NCBI GenBank assembly: GCA_031279795.1
Contig: JAITHZ010000296.1
Location: 1 to 6,465 of the forward strand
DNA from: Bacteroidales bacterium
GTDB taxonomy: Bacteria; Bacteroidota; Bacteroidia; Bacteroidales; WRGA01
DNA length: 6,465 nt
Reading direction: 5' to 3'
Shown here: in pieces, positions 1 through 6,465 of the stretch
How positions within the stretch are numbered: the stretch's first letter is position 1
How the letters are laid out: each line of letters begins with the position of its first letter
Notes under the pieces: generated by a model
Told to the model about the DNA's origin: nothing
Databases searched by the model: none
What the model saw: the letters and a program-made list of their open reading frames with translations, nothing else
Made by a program: the position numbers and the translations under genes

Positions 1-569
1 TAGACGTTCGTTTAGGTGTTGACCCCCGTAAGGCCAACCAGATGGTGCGAGGCGTTGCCTCGCTGCCTCATGGGACAGGCAAACAGGTAAGGGTTCTCGT
101 GTTGTGTACTCCCGATATAGAAGCTCAGGCCAAAGAAGCCGGAGCAGATTATGTTGGACTCGATGATTATATCGAAAAAATAAAAGGCGGTTGGACCGAT
201 ATTGACGTCATCATCACGATGCCTTCCATCATGGGTAAAATCGGCGCATTAGGGCGCATTTTAGGTCCACGCGGACTAATGCCAAACCCGAAAAGCGGAA
301 CGGTGACCAATGAAATCGGCAAAGCGGTGAGTGAAGTCAAACAAGGTAAAATTGACTTTAAGGTAGATAAAGCAGGTATCGTTCATACCTCTGTCGGTAA
401 GGTTTCTTTTACACCCGACAAACTGCGAGACAATGTAAAAGAATTTGTTACTACATTGCTCAAACTGAAACCGTCGGCTGCCAAAGGCACATATATTAGA
501 AGCATTTATCTTTCAAGTACAATGAGTCCGGGAATTAAAATTGACCCCAAAACGGTAGAAGAAAATTAA
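1..569 (+). CDS. rplA: 50S ribosomal protein L1 (uL1), 5'-truncated by the window edge
   Basis: L1 binds 23S rRNA at the mobile L1 stalk of the 50S subunit and helps release deacylated tRNA from the E site; in several bacteria it also represses its own mRNA. The frame is open from base 3 (D-V-R-L-G-V-D-P-R-K) with no start codon in the window. By recalled alignment to the 234-residue E. coli protein, roughly the first 45 residues lie upstream; 188 residues are visible. The conserved P-H-G-T-G-K segment follows at about 67-84. The L1 family signature is at 240-308, with the core G-P-R-G-L-M-P-N-P-K. The C-terminal K-G-T-Y-I-R and S-S-T-M-S-P-G blocks are also present, and the gene ends in TAA. 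The ATG at base 42 is an internal methionine, not the start. rplJ begins 5 bases downstream, so the two are almost certainly cotranscribed; rplK would be expected just upstream (inference). Confidence 0.97.
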   Translation, partial: DVRLGVDPRKANQMVRGVASLPHGTGKQVRVLVLCTPDIEAQAKEAGADYVGLDDYIEKIKGGWTDIDVIITMPSIMGKIGALGRILGPRGLMPNPKSGTVTNEIGKAVSEVKQGKIDFKVDKAGIVHTSVGKVSFTPDKLRDNVKEFVTTLLKLKPSAAKGTYIRSIYLSSTMSPGIKIDPKTVEEN

Positions 570-574
570 AAGGT

Positions 575-1096
575 ATGAAAATGGAAGATAAAAACGTGAT
601 AATTGAACAGATAGCTGCGGCATTGAAAGAATATGCGCACTTTTATCTGACAGATACCGCTACCCTTAATGCAGAAAAAACAAGCGCGTTGAGAAAGGCT
701 TGCTTCAATGAGAACATCAAACTCATGGTAGTCAAAAATACCTTGCTGAAAAAAGCGCTGGAAAGCCTGACTGGTGATTTTTCTCCGCTTTATGGCAGTG
801 CACTGAAAGGTTCTACTTCTATTATGTTTTCCAACACAGGAAATACTCCTGCAAAGTTAATCAAAAATTTTGGAAGTAAGAACAATGATATTCCCGCTTT
901 TAAGGCGGCTTATGTCGAAGAGAGTTTCTATGTCGGAAAAGATTATTTGGAAACACTGGTTTCCCTCAAAGGAAAAAACGAACTTATCGGCGACGTCATT
1001 GCCTTATTGCAATCACCAGCCAAGAACGTCATTTCCGCTCTTCAATCCGGTGGAAACACGATTCACGGCATTTTGAAAACTCTTTCGGAAAAATAA
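575..1096 (+). CDS. rplJ: 50S ribosomal protein L10 (uL10)
   Basis: L10 anchors the L12 stalk: its N-terminal domain binds 23S rRNA near L11 and its C-terminal helix carries L7/L12 dimers, which recruit translation GTPases. The 173-residue product has the family length. Recognisable blocks are H-F-Y-L-T-D (about residues 22-27), the V-V-K-N-T-L-L-K-K-A core (about 52-61) and S-P-L-Y-G-S (about 70-75). The C-terminal segment A-L-L-Q-S-P-A-K-N-V-I-S-A-L-Q leads into the L12-binding tail. The ATG at 575 is chosen because M-K-M-E-D-K fits the length of the Bacteroidales N-terminus as I recall it. A second in-frame ATG at 581 is also possible: AAAAGG at 568-573 lies 7 bases before it but only 1 base before 575. 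The 5-base gap after rplA leaves no room for a separate L10-binding leader of the E. coli kind. Confidence 0.97.
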   Translation: MKMEDKNVIIEQIAAALKEYAHFYLTDTATLNAEKTSALRKACFNENIKLMVVKNTLLKKALESLTGDFSPLYGSALKGSTSIMFSNTGNTPAKLIKNFGSKNNDIPAFKAAYVEESFYVGKDYLETLVSLKGKNELIGDVIALLQSPAKNVISALQSGGNTIHGILKTLSEK

Positions 1097-1137
1097 TTTA
1101 AATTAATTCGTAAATAAACATTAAAAAATAAAAAACA
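1097..1137 (+). promoter_or_regulatory. AT-rich translation leader of rplL, without Shine-Dalgarno
   Basis: This 41-base spacer has only 4 G/C bases and ends in two A-runs just before the rplL ATG. No AGGAGG-like sequence is visible. There is an A at both -3 and -6 relative to the start, matching the A-rich, Kozak-like context described for highly translated Bacteroidota genes. Because L7/L12 is needed in several copies per ribosome, an unstructured A-rich leader giving strong initiation makes sense here (inference). No convincing promoter of the Bacteroidota type (TTTG with a downstream TAnnTTTG) was found. Confidence 0.55.
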
Positions 1138-1509
1138 ATGGCAGATTTGAAAGCTTTTGCAGAACAATTAGTAAACTTAACAGTAAAAGAAGTTAACGAA
1201 CTTGCAGAAATATTGAAGTCGGAATATGGTATCGAACCAGCAGCAGCAGCAGTAGCAGTAGCCGGTCCGGTTGCCGCAGCGCCTGTCGCTGAAGAAAAAA
1301 CTTCTTTCGATGTTATCTTGAAATCAGCTGGTACTGCTAAACTGGCAGTCGTAAAATTAGTAAAAGAACTGGCCGGTCTGGGCTTGAAAGAAGCAAAAGA
1401 CCTCGTAGATGCTGCTCCTAATAAAGTCAAAGAAGGAGTATCGAAAGACGAAGCCGAAGCTCTGAAAAAAACACTGGAAGAAGCTGGAGCAGAGGTGGAA
1501 CTTAACTAA
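1138..1509 (+). CDS. rplL: 50S ribosomal protein L7/L12 (bL12)
   Basis: L7/L12 is the multicopy stalk protein of the 50S subunit that contacts EF-Tu, EF-G, IF2 and release factors and stimulates GTP hydrolysis. The 123-residue product is full length. Residues 1-31 form the dimerisation and L10-binding domain. Residues 34-51 are an Ala/Val/Pro-rich flexible hinge. Residues 52-123 form the globular factor-binding domain, with the diagnostic G-L-G-L-K-E-A-K-D-L-V at 80-90 and an E-E-A-G-A-E-V-E-L-N ending. The ATG at 1138 is the only sensible start: the protein begins M-A-D-L-K-A-F-A-E-Q-L-V as expected. The hinge is encoded partly by four consecutive GCA codons (1240-1251). The gene follows rplJ by 41 bases and is followed immediately by the hairpin at 1535-1572. 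Confidence 0.98.
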   Translation: MADLKAFAEQLVNLTVKEVNELAEILKSEYGIEPAAAAVAVAGPVAAAPVAEEKTSFDVILKSAGTAKLAVVKLVKELAGLGLKEAKDLVDAAPNKVKEGVSKDEAEALKKTLEEAGAEVELN

Positions 1510-1515
1510 AAAAAC

Positions 1516-1528
1516 GCTGATTTTCAGC
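1516..1528 (+). other. Small hairpin after the rplL stop
   Basis: GCTGA (1516-1520) can pair with TCAGC (1524-1528) around a TTT loop: five perfect base pairs six bases upstream of the large stem. It is preceded by a run of seven A's (1508-1514) that overlaps the rplL stop codon. On the opposite strand this reads as a short stem followed, after one base, by seven T's, so it could act weakly as a terminator for antisense transcription. It could equally occur by chance. Confidence 0.3.
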
Positions 1529-1534
1529 CACTAT

Positions 1535-1572
1535 GGTTAAGAACCCTTCGACGGAGGGTTCTTAGCCTTTTT
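1535..1572 (+). terminator. Intrinsic terminator-like hairpin (probable attenuator) between rplL and rpoB
   Basis: Bases 1535-1549 pair with 1553-1567 to form a 15-bp stem with no mismatches other than two G-U wobbles (1537/1565 and 1548/1554). The loop is GAC, and TTTTT follows directly at 1568-1572. This is the form of a Rho-independent terminator, yet it lies inside the operon, 43 bases before the rpoB start. In E. coli the rplL-rpoB gap holds a partial terminator that lets only a minority of polymerases through, plus an RNase III site. The position here is the same, so partial termination is the likeliest role, setting ribosomal protein output above RNA polymerase output (inference). RNase III cleavage or protection of the rplL mRNA 3' end is an alternative. 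The hairpin itself is clear; how much transcription passes it cannot be read from sequence. Confidence 0.85.
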
Positions 1573-1615
1573 GTGTATCTATTTTCATAAAAGCTCCTTC
1601 AAAAACAGTAAATAA

Positions 1616-4600
1616 ATGTCTCAAATTACCGAAAATAAACGAATTAGCTTTGCTTCTATTAAAAATCTGCTTCCCTATCCAGATTTTTTGGAAGTCCAAC
1701 TGAAGTCTTTTCAAGACTTTCTGCAACTTGATACCCTTCCGGAAAAGAGGAAAAACGAAGGGTTGTACAAAGTATTTGCCGAAAATTTTCCAATAGCAGA
1801 TACACGCAATAACTTTGTACTCGAATTCTTGGATTATTACATTGATCCTCCTCGCTATACCATCAACGAATGTATCGAACGTGGACTGACTTACAGCGTG
1901 CCATTAAAGGCCAAGTTAAAACTGTATTGTACCGACCCCGACCACGAGGATTTCGATACAGTGCTTCAGGATGTTTATTTAGGCCCTATCCCCTACATGA
2001 CGGCTAAAGGAACATTCATCATCAATGGAGCAGAACGTGTTGTCGTTTCCCAGTTACACCGTTCGCCCGGCGTATTCTTTGGACAAAGCATGCACGCCAA
2101 CGGAACAAAACTTTACTCGGCACGAATCATCCCGTTCAAAGGCTCGTGGATAGAATTTGCAACCGACATCAACAACGTGATGTACGCCTACATCGACCGT
2201 AAAAAGAAATTGCCCGTTACCACTCTTTTGCGTGCTATCGGCTTTGAAAGCGATAAGGATATCCTTGAAATTTTTGACCTTGCGGAAGAAATAAAAATTA
2301 ACAAAACCAGCCTCAAAAAATCGTTGGGACGAAAACTGGCCGCTCGTGTCCTGAAAACATGGACAGAAGATTTCGTCGATGAAGACACAGGAGAAGTTTC
2401 TTCCATCGAACGGAACGAAGTACTTATCGAACGCGAAACAGTGCTGGAAAGCAATCATATCGACGAAATCCTGGAATCGGGCGTCGATACTGTTCTCCTG
2501 CACAAGGAAGATATGAACGCTTCCGACTATACCATCATCTACAATACGCTGCAGAAAGATACCAGCAATTCCGAAAAAGAAGCCATTTATTTCATTTACC
2601 GTCAGCTTCGCAGCGCAGAACCAGCCGACGAATCAAGCGCGCGCGAAGTTATCAACAACCTTTTTTTTTCGGAAAAACGTTACGACCTGGGCGATGTTGG
2701 ACGCTACAGAATCAACAAAAAACTGAATCTGGAAACCCCACCCGAAGTAAAGGTGTTGACGAAAGAAGATATTATCGAAATCATCAAATACCTGATTGAA
2801 CTGCTAAATTCCAAAGCCGACGTGGACGATATCGACCACTTGAGCAACCGTCGGGTACGCACTGTGGGCGAACAGCTGTACAATCAGTTTGGAATCGGAC
2901 TGGCGCGTATGGCACGAACCATCCGCGAACGCATGAATGTGCGAGACAATGAAGTATTTTCCCCAATTGATTTGATTAATGCCAAAACAATTTCGTCGGT
3001 AATCAATTCATTCTTTGGCACAAATGCTTTGTCGCAGTTCATGGACCAAACAAATCCACTGGCCGAAATGACGCACAAACGACGCATGTCGGCGCTGGGA
3101 CCCGGAGGCCTCTCACGCGAACGTGCCGGATTTGAAGTCCGAGATGTGCATTATACCCACTATGGCAGGCTATGCCCGATAGAAACGCCCGAAGGCCCGA
3201 ACATCGGATTGATTTCTTCCCTTTGCGTGTATGCTAAGATTAACGAACTGGGCTTCATTGCAACACCCTATCGAAAAGTGTACAAAGAGGAAAAACAGGT
3301 TGATTTGAGCAAAAACGGCATCATTTACCTGACAGCCGAAGAAGAAGAAGCAAAAATCATCGCACAGGGCAACGCTCCACTCGACGACAACGGCTATTTC
3401 ATACGTAACCGCGTTAAATCAAGAAAAGAAAGCGATTTCCCAATCGTTGCCCCGAACGAAGTTGACCTGATGGATGTTTCACCGACACAGATTGCTTCTA
3501 TCGCAGCGTCTCTGATTCCGTTTCTGGAACACGATGACGCCAACCGCGCGCTCATGGGTTCGAACATGATGCGACAAGCTGTCCCATTGCTTCGGTGCGA
3601 ATCGCCTATTGTTGGCACTGGTCTGGAAGAAAAAATCGTAAAGGATTCGCGCACGCAAATTACAGCCAAAGCAAATGGCGTGATCGAATACATCGATGCA
3701 GACACGATTCGAGTCCGCTATGACAGAACGGAAGAACAGGAATTTGTAAGTTTCGACGAAGCGGTGGAAACCTACAGCATACCCAAGTTTCTAAAAACAA
3801 ACCAAAATACAACTATTGACCTGCGTCCGATTTGTAATGTCGGCGACAGAGTGGAGAAAGACCAGATCCTGACAGAGGGCTATTCCACACAAAATGGCGA
3901 ACTGGCTATCGGAAAAAATCTGAAAGTCGCTTTCATGCCCTGGAAAGGTTACAATTTCGAAGACGCTATCGTGTTGAACGAACGCATTGTACGGGAAGAT
4001 ATTCTCACATCAATTCATGTGGACGAATATATATTGGAAGTGCGTGAAACAAAACGCGGCATGGAAGAACTGACACCCGACATACCGAATGTCAGTGAAG
4101 ATGCCACCCGCGACCTGGATTCGCGGGGAATTGTACGGATTGGCGCTCGCATCAAACCGGGAGACATTCTGATTGGTAAAATTACCCCCAAAGGGGAATC
4201 CGATCCATCACCCGAAGAAAAACTGCTCCGAGCAATATTTGGCGACAAAGCCGGCGATGTGAAAGACGCTTCACTGAAAGCTACCCCCTCGCTGTCGGGT
4301 GTGGTTATTGGAACACATCTGTTCTCCAGAGCATCCAAAAAGAAAAAATCCCGCCTGAGCGAAAAAGCTATTCTGCCAAAAATTGAAGAAGAATTTGAAC
4401 AGAAAACAGCAGAATTGAAAAGTTCGTTAGTCGAAAAATTAATGATCTTGACAAACGGTAAAGTCGCACAAACTGTCAAAGACTTTATGGGTGTGGAAAT
4501 GATACCCAAAGGCGGAAAATTCACACAAAAGGCACTACTGGAAATTGATTATACCACTGTTCAGGTAAGTCGCTGGACTACTGATGCTCATAAAAACGAG

Positions 4601-5434
4601 CAAATCAAGGACGTCATCATCAATTATCTGAAAAAATACAAAGAACTTGACGCCGAACTGAAACGAAGAAAATTCGATATAACGATAGGCGACGATTTGC
4701 CCGCTGGTATTGTACAGATGGCAAAGGTTTACATAGCAAAAAAACGGAAAGTTTCCGTTGGCGACAAAATGGCCGGACGCCATGGCAACAAAGGCATCGT
4801 CTCGCGCATTGTCCGACAGGAAGATATGCCGTTTCTGGAAGACGGCACACCGGTTGATATAGTCCTGAATCCACTGGGCGTGCCTTCGCGCATGAACCTG
4901 GGACAGATTTTTGAAACCGTTCTTGGCTGGGCAGGACAGAAATTGAATATGAAATTCTCAACACCCATTTTCGATGGAGCTTCCTTAGACGACTTAAATG
5001 CCTGGACCGATAAGGCAGGCGTTCCCCGTTACGGAAAAACTTACCTTTACGACGGCGGCACCGGCGATCGGTTCGACCAGCCGGCTACGGTAGGCATCAT
5101 CTATATGCTGAAACTGGGCCACATGGTGGAAGACAAGATGCATGCCCGTTCGATTGGCCCCTATTCGCTGATAACCCAGCAACCGCTTGGCGGTAAGGCG
5201 CAATTTGGCGGTCAGCGTTTTGGAGAAATGGAAGTATGGGCGCTTGAAGCATTTGGTGCAGCATTTGTCCTGCAGGAGATCCTGACCATAAAGTCCGACG
5301 ACGTAGTGGGACGGTCCAAAGCATACGAAGCAATCGTAAAAGGCGATCCAATGCCGCAACCCGGCATTCCCGAAGCCTTGAACGTAATCCTGCATGAATT
5401 GCGGGGGCTGGGACTGAGCATTATCTTAGATTAA
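1616..5434 (+). CDS. rpoB: DNA-directed RNA polymerase subunit beta
   Basis: Beta forms one pincer of RNA polymerase and half of the active-site cleft. The 1272-residue frame is intact, with the length expected in Bacteroidales. The N-terminal protrusion and lobes include Y-P-D-F-L-E-V-Q-L-K-S-F-Q and G-A-E-R-V-V-V-S-Q-L-H-R-S-P-G-V. The rifampicin-pocket and fork region spans about residues 466-540. Active-site E782-D783 correspond to E. coli E813-D814. The flap-tip helix is around 865-877 (P-E-E-K-L-L-R-A-I-F-G). A lysine/glutamate-rich, probably helical insert at about 905-1020 occupies the site of E. coli insertion SI2. K1051 and K1059, in G-D-K-M-A-G-R-H-G-N-K-G, match E. coli K1065 and K1073; H1176 matches H1237. 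The protein ends in H-E-L-R-G-L-G-L-S-I. The ATG at 1616 gives the expected N-terminus; its leader has no Shine-Dalgarno. rpoC follows after 24 bases. Confidence 0.99.
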   Translation: MSQITENKRISFASIKNLLPYPDFLEVQLKSFQDFLQLDTLPEKRKNEGLYKVFAENFPIADTRNNFVLEFLDYYIDPPRYTINECIERGLTYSVPLKAKLKLYCTDPDHEDFDTVLQDVYLGPIPYMTAKGTFIINGAERVVVSQLHRSPGVFFGQSMHANGTKLYSARIIPFKGSWIEFATDINNVMYAYIDRKKKLPVTTLLRAIGFESDKDILEIFDLAEEIKINKTSLKKSLGRKLAARVLKTWTEDFVDEDTGEVSSIERNEVLIERETVLESNHIDEILESGVDTVLLHKEDMNASDYTIIYNTLQKDTSNSEKEAIYFIYRQLRSAEPADESSAREVINNLFFSEKRYDLGDVGRYRINKKLNLETPPEVKVLTKEDIIEIIKYLIELLNSKADVDDIDHLSNRRVRTVGEQLYNQFGIGLARMARTIRERMNVRDNEVFSPIDLINAKTISSVINSFFGTNALSQFMDQTNPLAEMTHKRRMSALGPGGLSRERAGFEVRDVHYTHYGRLCPIETPEGPNIGLISSLCVYAKINELGFIATPYRKVYKEEKQVDLSKNGIIYLTAEEEEAKIIAQGNAPLDDNGYFIRNRVKSRKESDFPIVAPNEVDLMDVSPTQIASIAASLIPFLEHDDANRALMGSNMMRQAVPLLRCESPIVGTGLEEKIVKDSRTQITAKANGVIEYIDADTIRVRYDRTEEQEFVSFDEAVETYSIPKFLKTNQNTTIDLRPICNVGDRVEKDQILTEGYSTQNGELAIGKNLKVAFMPWKGYNFEDAIVLNERIVREDILTSIHVDEYILEVRETKRGMEELTPDIPNVSEDATRDLDSRGIVRIGARIKPGDILIGKITPKGESDPSPEEKLLRAIFGDKAGDVKDASLKATPSLSGVVIGTHLFSRASKKKKSRLSEKAILPKIEEEFEQKTAELKSSLVEKLMILTNGKVAQTVKDFMGVEMIPKGGKFTQKALLEIDYTTVQVSRWTTDAHKNEQIKDVIINYLKKYKELDAELKRRKFDITIGDDLPAGIVQMAKVYIAKKRKVSVGDKMAGRHGNKGIVSRIVRQEDMPFLEDGTPVDIVLNPLGVPSRMNLGQIFETVLGWAGQKLNMKFSTPIFDGASLDDLNAWTDKAGVPRYGKTYLYDGGTGDRFDQPATVGIIYMLKLGHMVEDKMHARSIGPYSLITQQPLGGKAQFGGQRFGEMEVWALEAFGAAFVLQEILTIKSDDVVGRSKAYEAIVKGDPMPQPGIPEALNVILHELRGLGLSIILD
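3011..3097 (+). other. Rifampicin-resistance-determining region of rpoB, sensitive-type residues
   Basis: Residues 466-494 of the beta subunit align with E. coli 505-533 at a constant offset of 39. The positions most often changed in rifampicin-resistant strains carry the usual wild-type residues: Q474 (E. coli Q513), D477 (D516), H487 (H526), R490 (R529), S492 (S531) and L494 (L533). On this evidence the polymerase should bind rifamycins. Changes elsewhere in the protein, permeability and efflux are not addressed by this reading. Confidence 0.85.
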
Positions 5435-5458
5435 TCCGTATTTTTAACTGTTAGCAAT

Positions 5459-6465
5459 ATGGCTTTTAGAAAAGACACAAAAAGATTCACGAAAATCAGC
5501 ATTGGGCTGGCTTCTCCTGAAGAAGTACTTAAAAACTCAAGCGGAGAAGTATTGAAACCGGAAACGATAAATTACCGCACCTACAAACCGGAACGAGATG
5601 GCTTGTTTTGCGAACGTATATTTGGACCGATAAAAGACTACGAATGTCATTGCGGAAAATACAAACGCATCCGTTACAAGGGCATCGTCTGCGACCGTTG
5701 CGGCGTGGAAGTAACCGAACGGAAGGTGCGACGCGAACGTACTGGACATATTCAGCTGGTAGTGCCGGTTGCACATATCTGGTATTTCCGTTCGCTGCCG
5801 AACAAAATCGGTTATTTACTGGGTCTCGCGTCAAAAAAACTGGATTCCATCGTTTATTACGAACGCTATGTAGTTATCCAGCCAGGCATTAAAGCCGAAG
5901 ACGGTATCCATGCCTATGATTTGCTGGCGGAAGAAGAATACCTCGACATCATCGACTCACTTCCAAAAGACAATCAGCTGCTTGAAGATTCCGACCCGAA
6001 CAAATTTGTTGCCAAAATGGGCGCTGAAGCCATCAACGACCTTCTGGCGCGTTTGGATCTGGACGCCCTTTCGTACGAATTACGGCACAAAGCCAGCAAC
6101 GACACATCTCAACAGCGTAAAAGCGAAGCATTGAAACGCTTGCAGGTGGTGGAATCGTTCAGAGCTTCCAAGTCGCGAAACCGACCGGAATGGATGATTA
6201 TCAAAATTGTGCCGGTGATCCCGCCAGAACTTCGCCCGCTGGTACCACTTGATGGCGGACGTTTTGCAACATCCGACCTCAACGACCTGTACCGTCGGGT
6301 AATTATCCGCAACAATCGCCTGAAACGCCTGATTGAAATTAAAGCGCCCGAAGTCATTCTGCGTAATGAAAAACGAATGTTGCAGGAATCGGTTGATTCG
6401 CTGTTCGACAATTCGCGCAAATCAAGCACGGTGAAAACAGATGCCAACCGCCCGCTCAAATCACT
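5459..6465 (+). CDS. rpoC: DNA-directed RNA polymerase subunit beta-prime, N-terminal part (3'-truncated by the window edge)
   Basis: Beta-prime forms the clamp and carries the catalytic Mg-binding loop of RNA polymerase. From ATG 5459 the frame stays open to the last base: 335 complete codons of a protein normally about 1400 residues long. It starts M-A-F-R-K-D-T-K-R-F. The D-G-L-F-C-E-R-I-F-G-P block is at residues 47-57. The clamp zinc-binding domain is complete, with C63, C65, C78 and C81 in a C-x-C-x12-C-x2-C pattern. Further on are H-I-W-Y-F-R-S-L-P, the lid around 264-276 (D-G-G-R-F-A-T-S-D-L), R-N-N-R-L-K-R-L, and the start of the rudder (R-P-L-K-S at the very end). The catalytic N-A-D-F-D-G-D motif lies beyond the window. 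The 24-base gap after rpoB holds no terminator and no clear Shine-Dalgarno, so rpoB and rpoC are read as one transcriptional unit. Confidence 0.98.
   Translation, partial: MAFRKDTKRFTKISIGLASPEEVLKNSSGEVLKPETINYRTYKPERDGLFCERIFGPIKDYECHCGKYKRIRYKGIVCDRCGVEVTERKVRRERTGHIQLVVPVAHIWYFRSLPNKIGYLLGLASKKLDSIVYYERYVVIQPGIKAEDGIHAYDLLAEEEYLDIIDSLPKDNQLLEDSDPNKFVAKMGAEAINDLLARLDLDALSYELRHKASNDTSQQRKSEALKRLQVVESFRASKSRNRPEWMIIKIVPVIPPELRPLVPLDGGRFATSDLNDLYRRVIIRNNRLKRLIEIKAPEVILRNEKRMLQESVDSLFDNSRKSSTVKTDANRPLKS

Noticed and set aside
870..1076. Plus-strand open frame of 68 codons within rplJ
   Set aside because: It is an out-of-frame overlap with the conserved L10 C-terminal half; nothing in it resembles a protein.
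1098..1430. Minus-strand open frame of 110 codons opposite rplL
   Set aside because: It is the antisense shadow of the Ala-rich rplL gene, with low-complexity Ala/Ser/Thr/Phe composition and no recognisable family.
1569..1590. Possible rpoB promoter: TTTG-like (1570-1573) and TATTTTCA (1580-1587)
   Set aside because: The boxes are only about 6 bases apart, whereas the Bacteroidota -33/-7 elements need roughly 20, and the TTTG overlaps the terminator T-tract.
4015..4524. Minus-strand open frame of 169 codons inside rpoB
   Set aside because: It lies wholly opposite well-conserved rpoB coding sequence, is Ser-rich as antisense frames of Glu/Lys/Arg-rich genes often are, and shows no motif.
4322..4680. 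Lysine/glutamate-rich stretch of RpoB considered as a foreign insertion
   Set aside because: It falls at the known lineage-variable insertion site of beta (E. coli SI2 position) and resembles what I recall from Bacteroides RpoB.
5435..5458. rpoB-rpoC gap examined for a terminator or promoter
   Set aside because: Only 24 bases, with no inverted repeat and no promoter-like elements.
5608..5892. Plus-strand open frame of 94 codons near the start of rpoC
   Set aside because: It is out of frame with rpoC, which is unambiguous here (complete zinc-binding cysteines and clamp motifs). The alternative product has no recognisable features.

Overview
This window is a stretch of a bacterial core 'information' operon, all on the + strand: the 3' part of rplA (ribosomal protein L1), then complete rplJ (L10), rplL (L7/L12) and rpoB (RNA polymerase beta), then the first quarter of rpoC (beta-prime), which runs off the right edge. 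The order rplA-rplJ-rplL-rpoB-rpoC is the conserved bacterial arrangement. Coding sequence fills nearly all the window, and no gap exceeds about 110 bases.

The proteins point to Bacteroidota, most likely order Bacteroidales. Long stretches of RpoB, L10 and the RpoC N-terminus read like the Bacteroides/Parabacteroides versions as I remember them. RpoB, at 1272 residues, has the length expected there. Start codons lack convincing Shine-Dalgarno sequences and sit in A-rich leaders, as is usual in that phylum. I cannot resolve the genus.

Layout: L1 (1-569) is followed after 5 bases by L10 (575-1096). A 41-base, very AT-rich spacer leads to L7/L12 (1138-1509). The 106-base rplL-rpoB spacer (1510-1615) holds the only clear regulatory structure: a 15-bp hairpin followed by five T's, which looks like an intrinsic terminator in mid-operon. 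rpoB (1616-5434) and rpoC (from 5459) are separated by 24 bases.

L1, L10 and L7/L12 build the L1 stalk and the L12 stalk of the 50S ribosomal subunit. RpoB and RpoC form the catalytic core of RNA polymerase. Encoding them together couples the supply of translation and transcription machinery. The hairpin after rplL is well placed to lower expression of the polymerase genes relative to the ribosomal protein genes.

I found no mobile element, CRISPR array, RNA gene, foreign insertion or unknown gene. This is an ordinary core region, and the hairpin is the main point deserving a second look.
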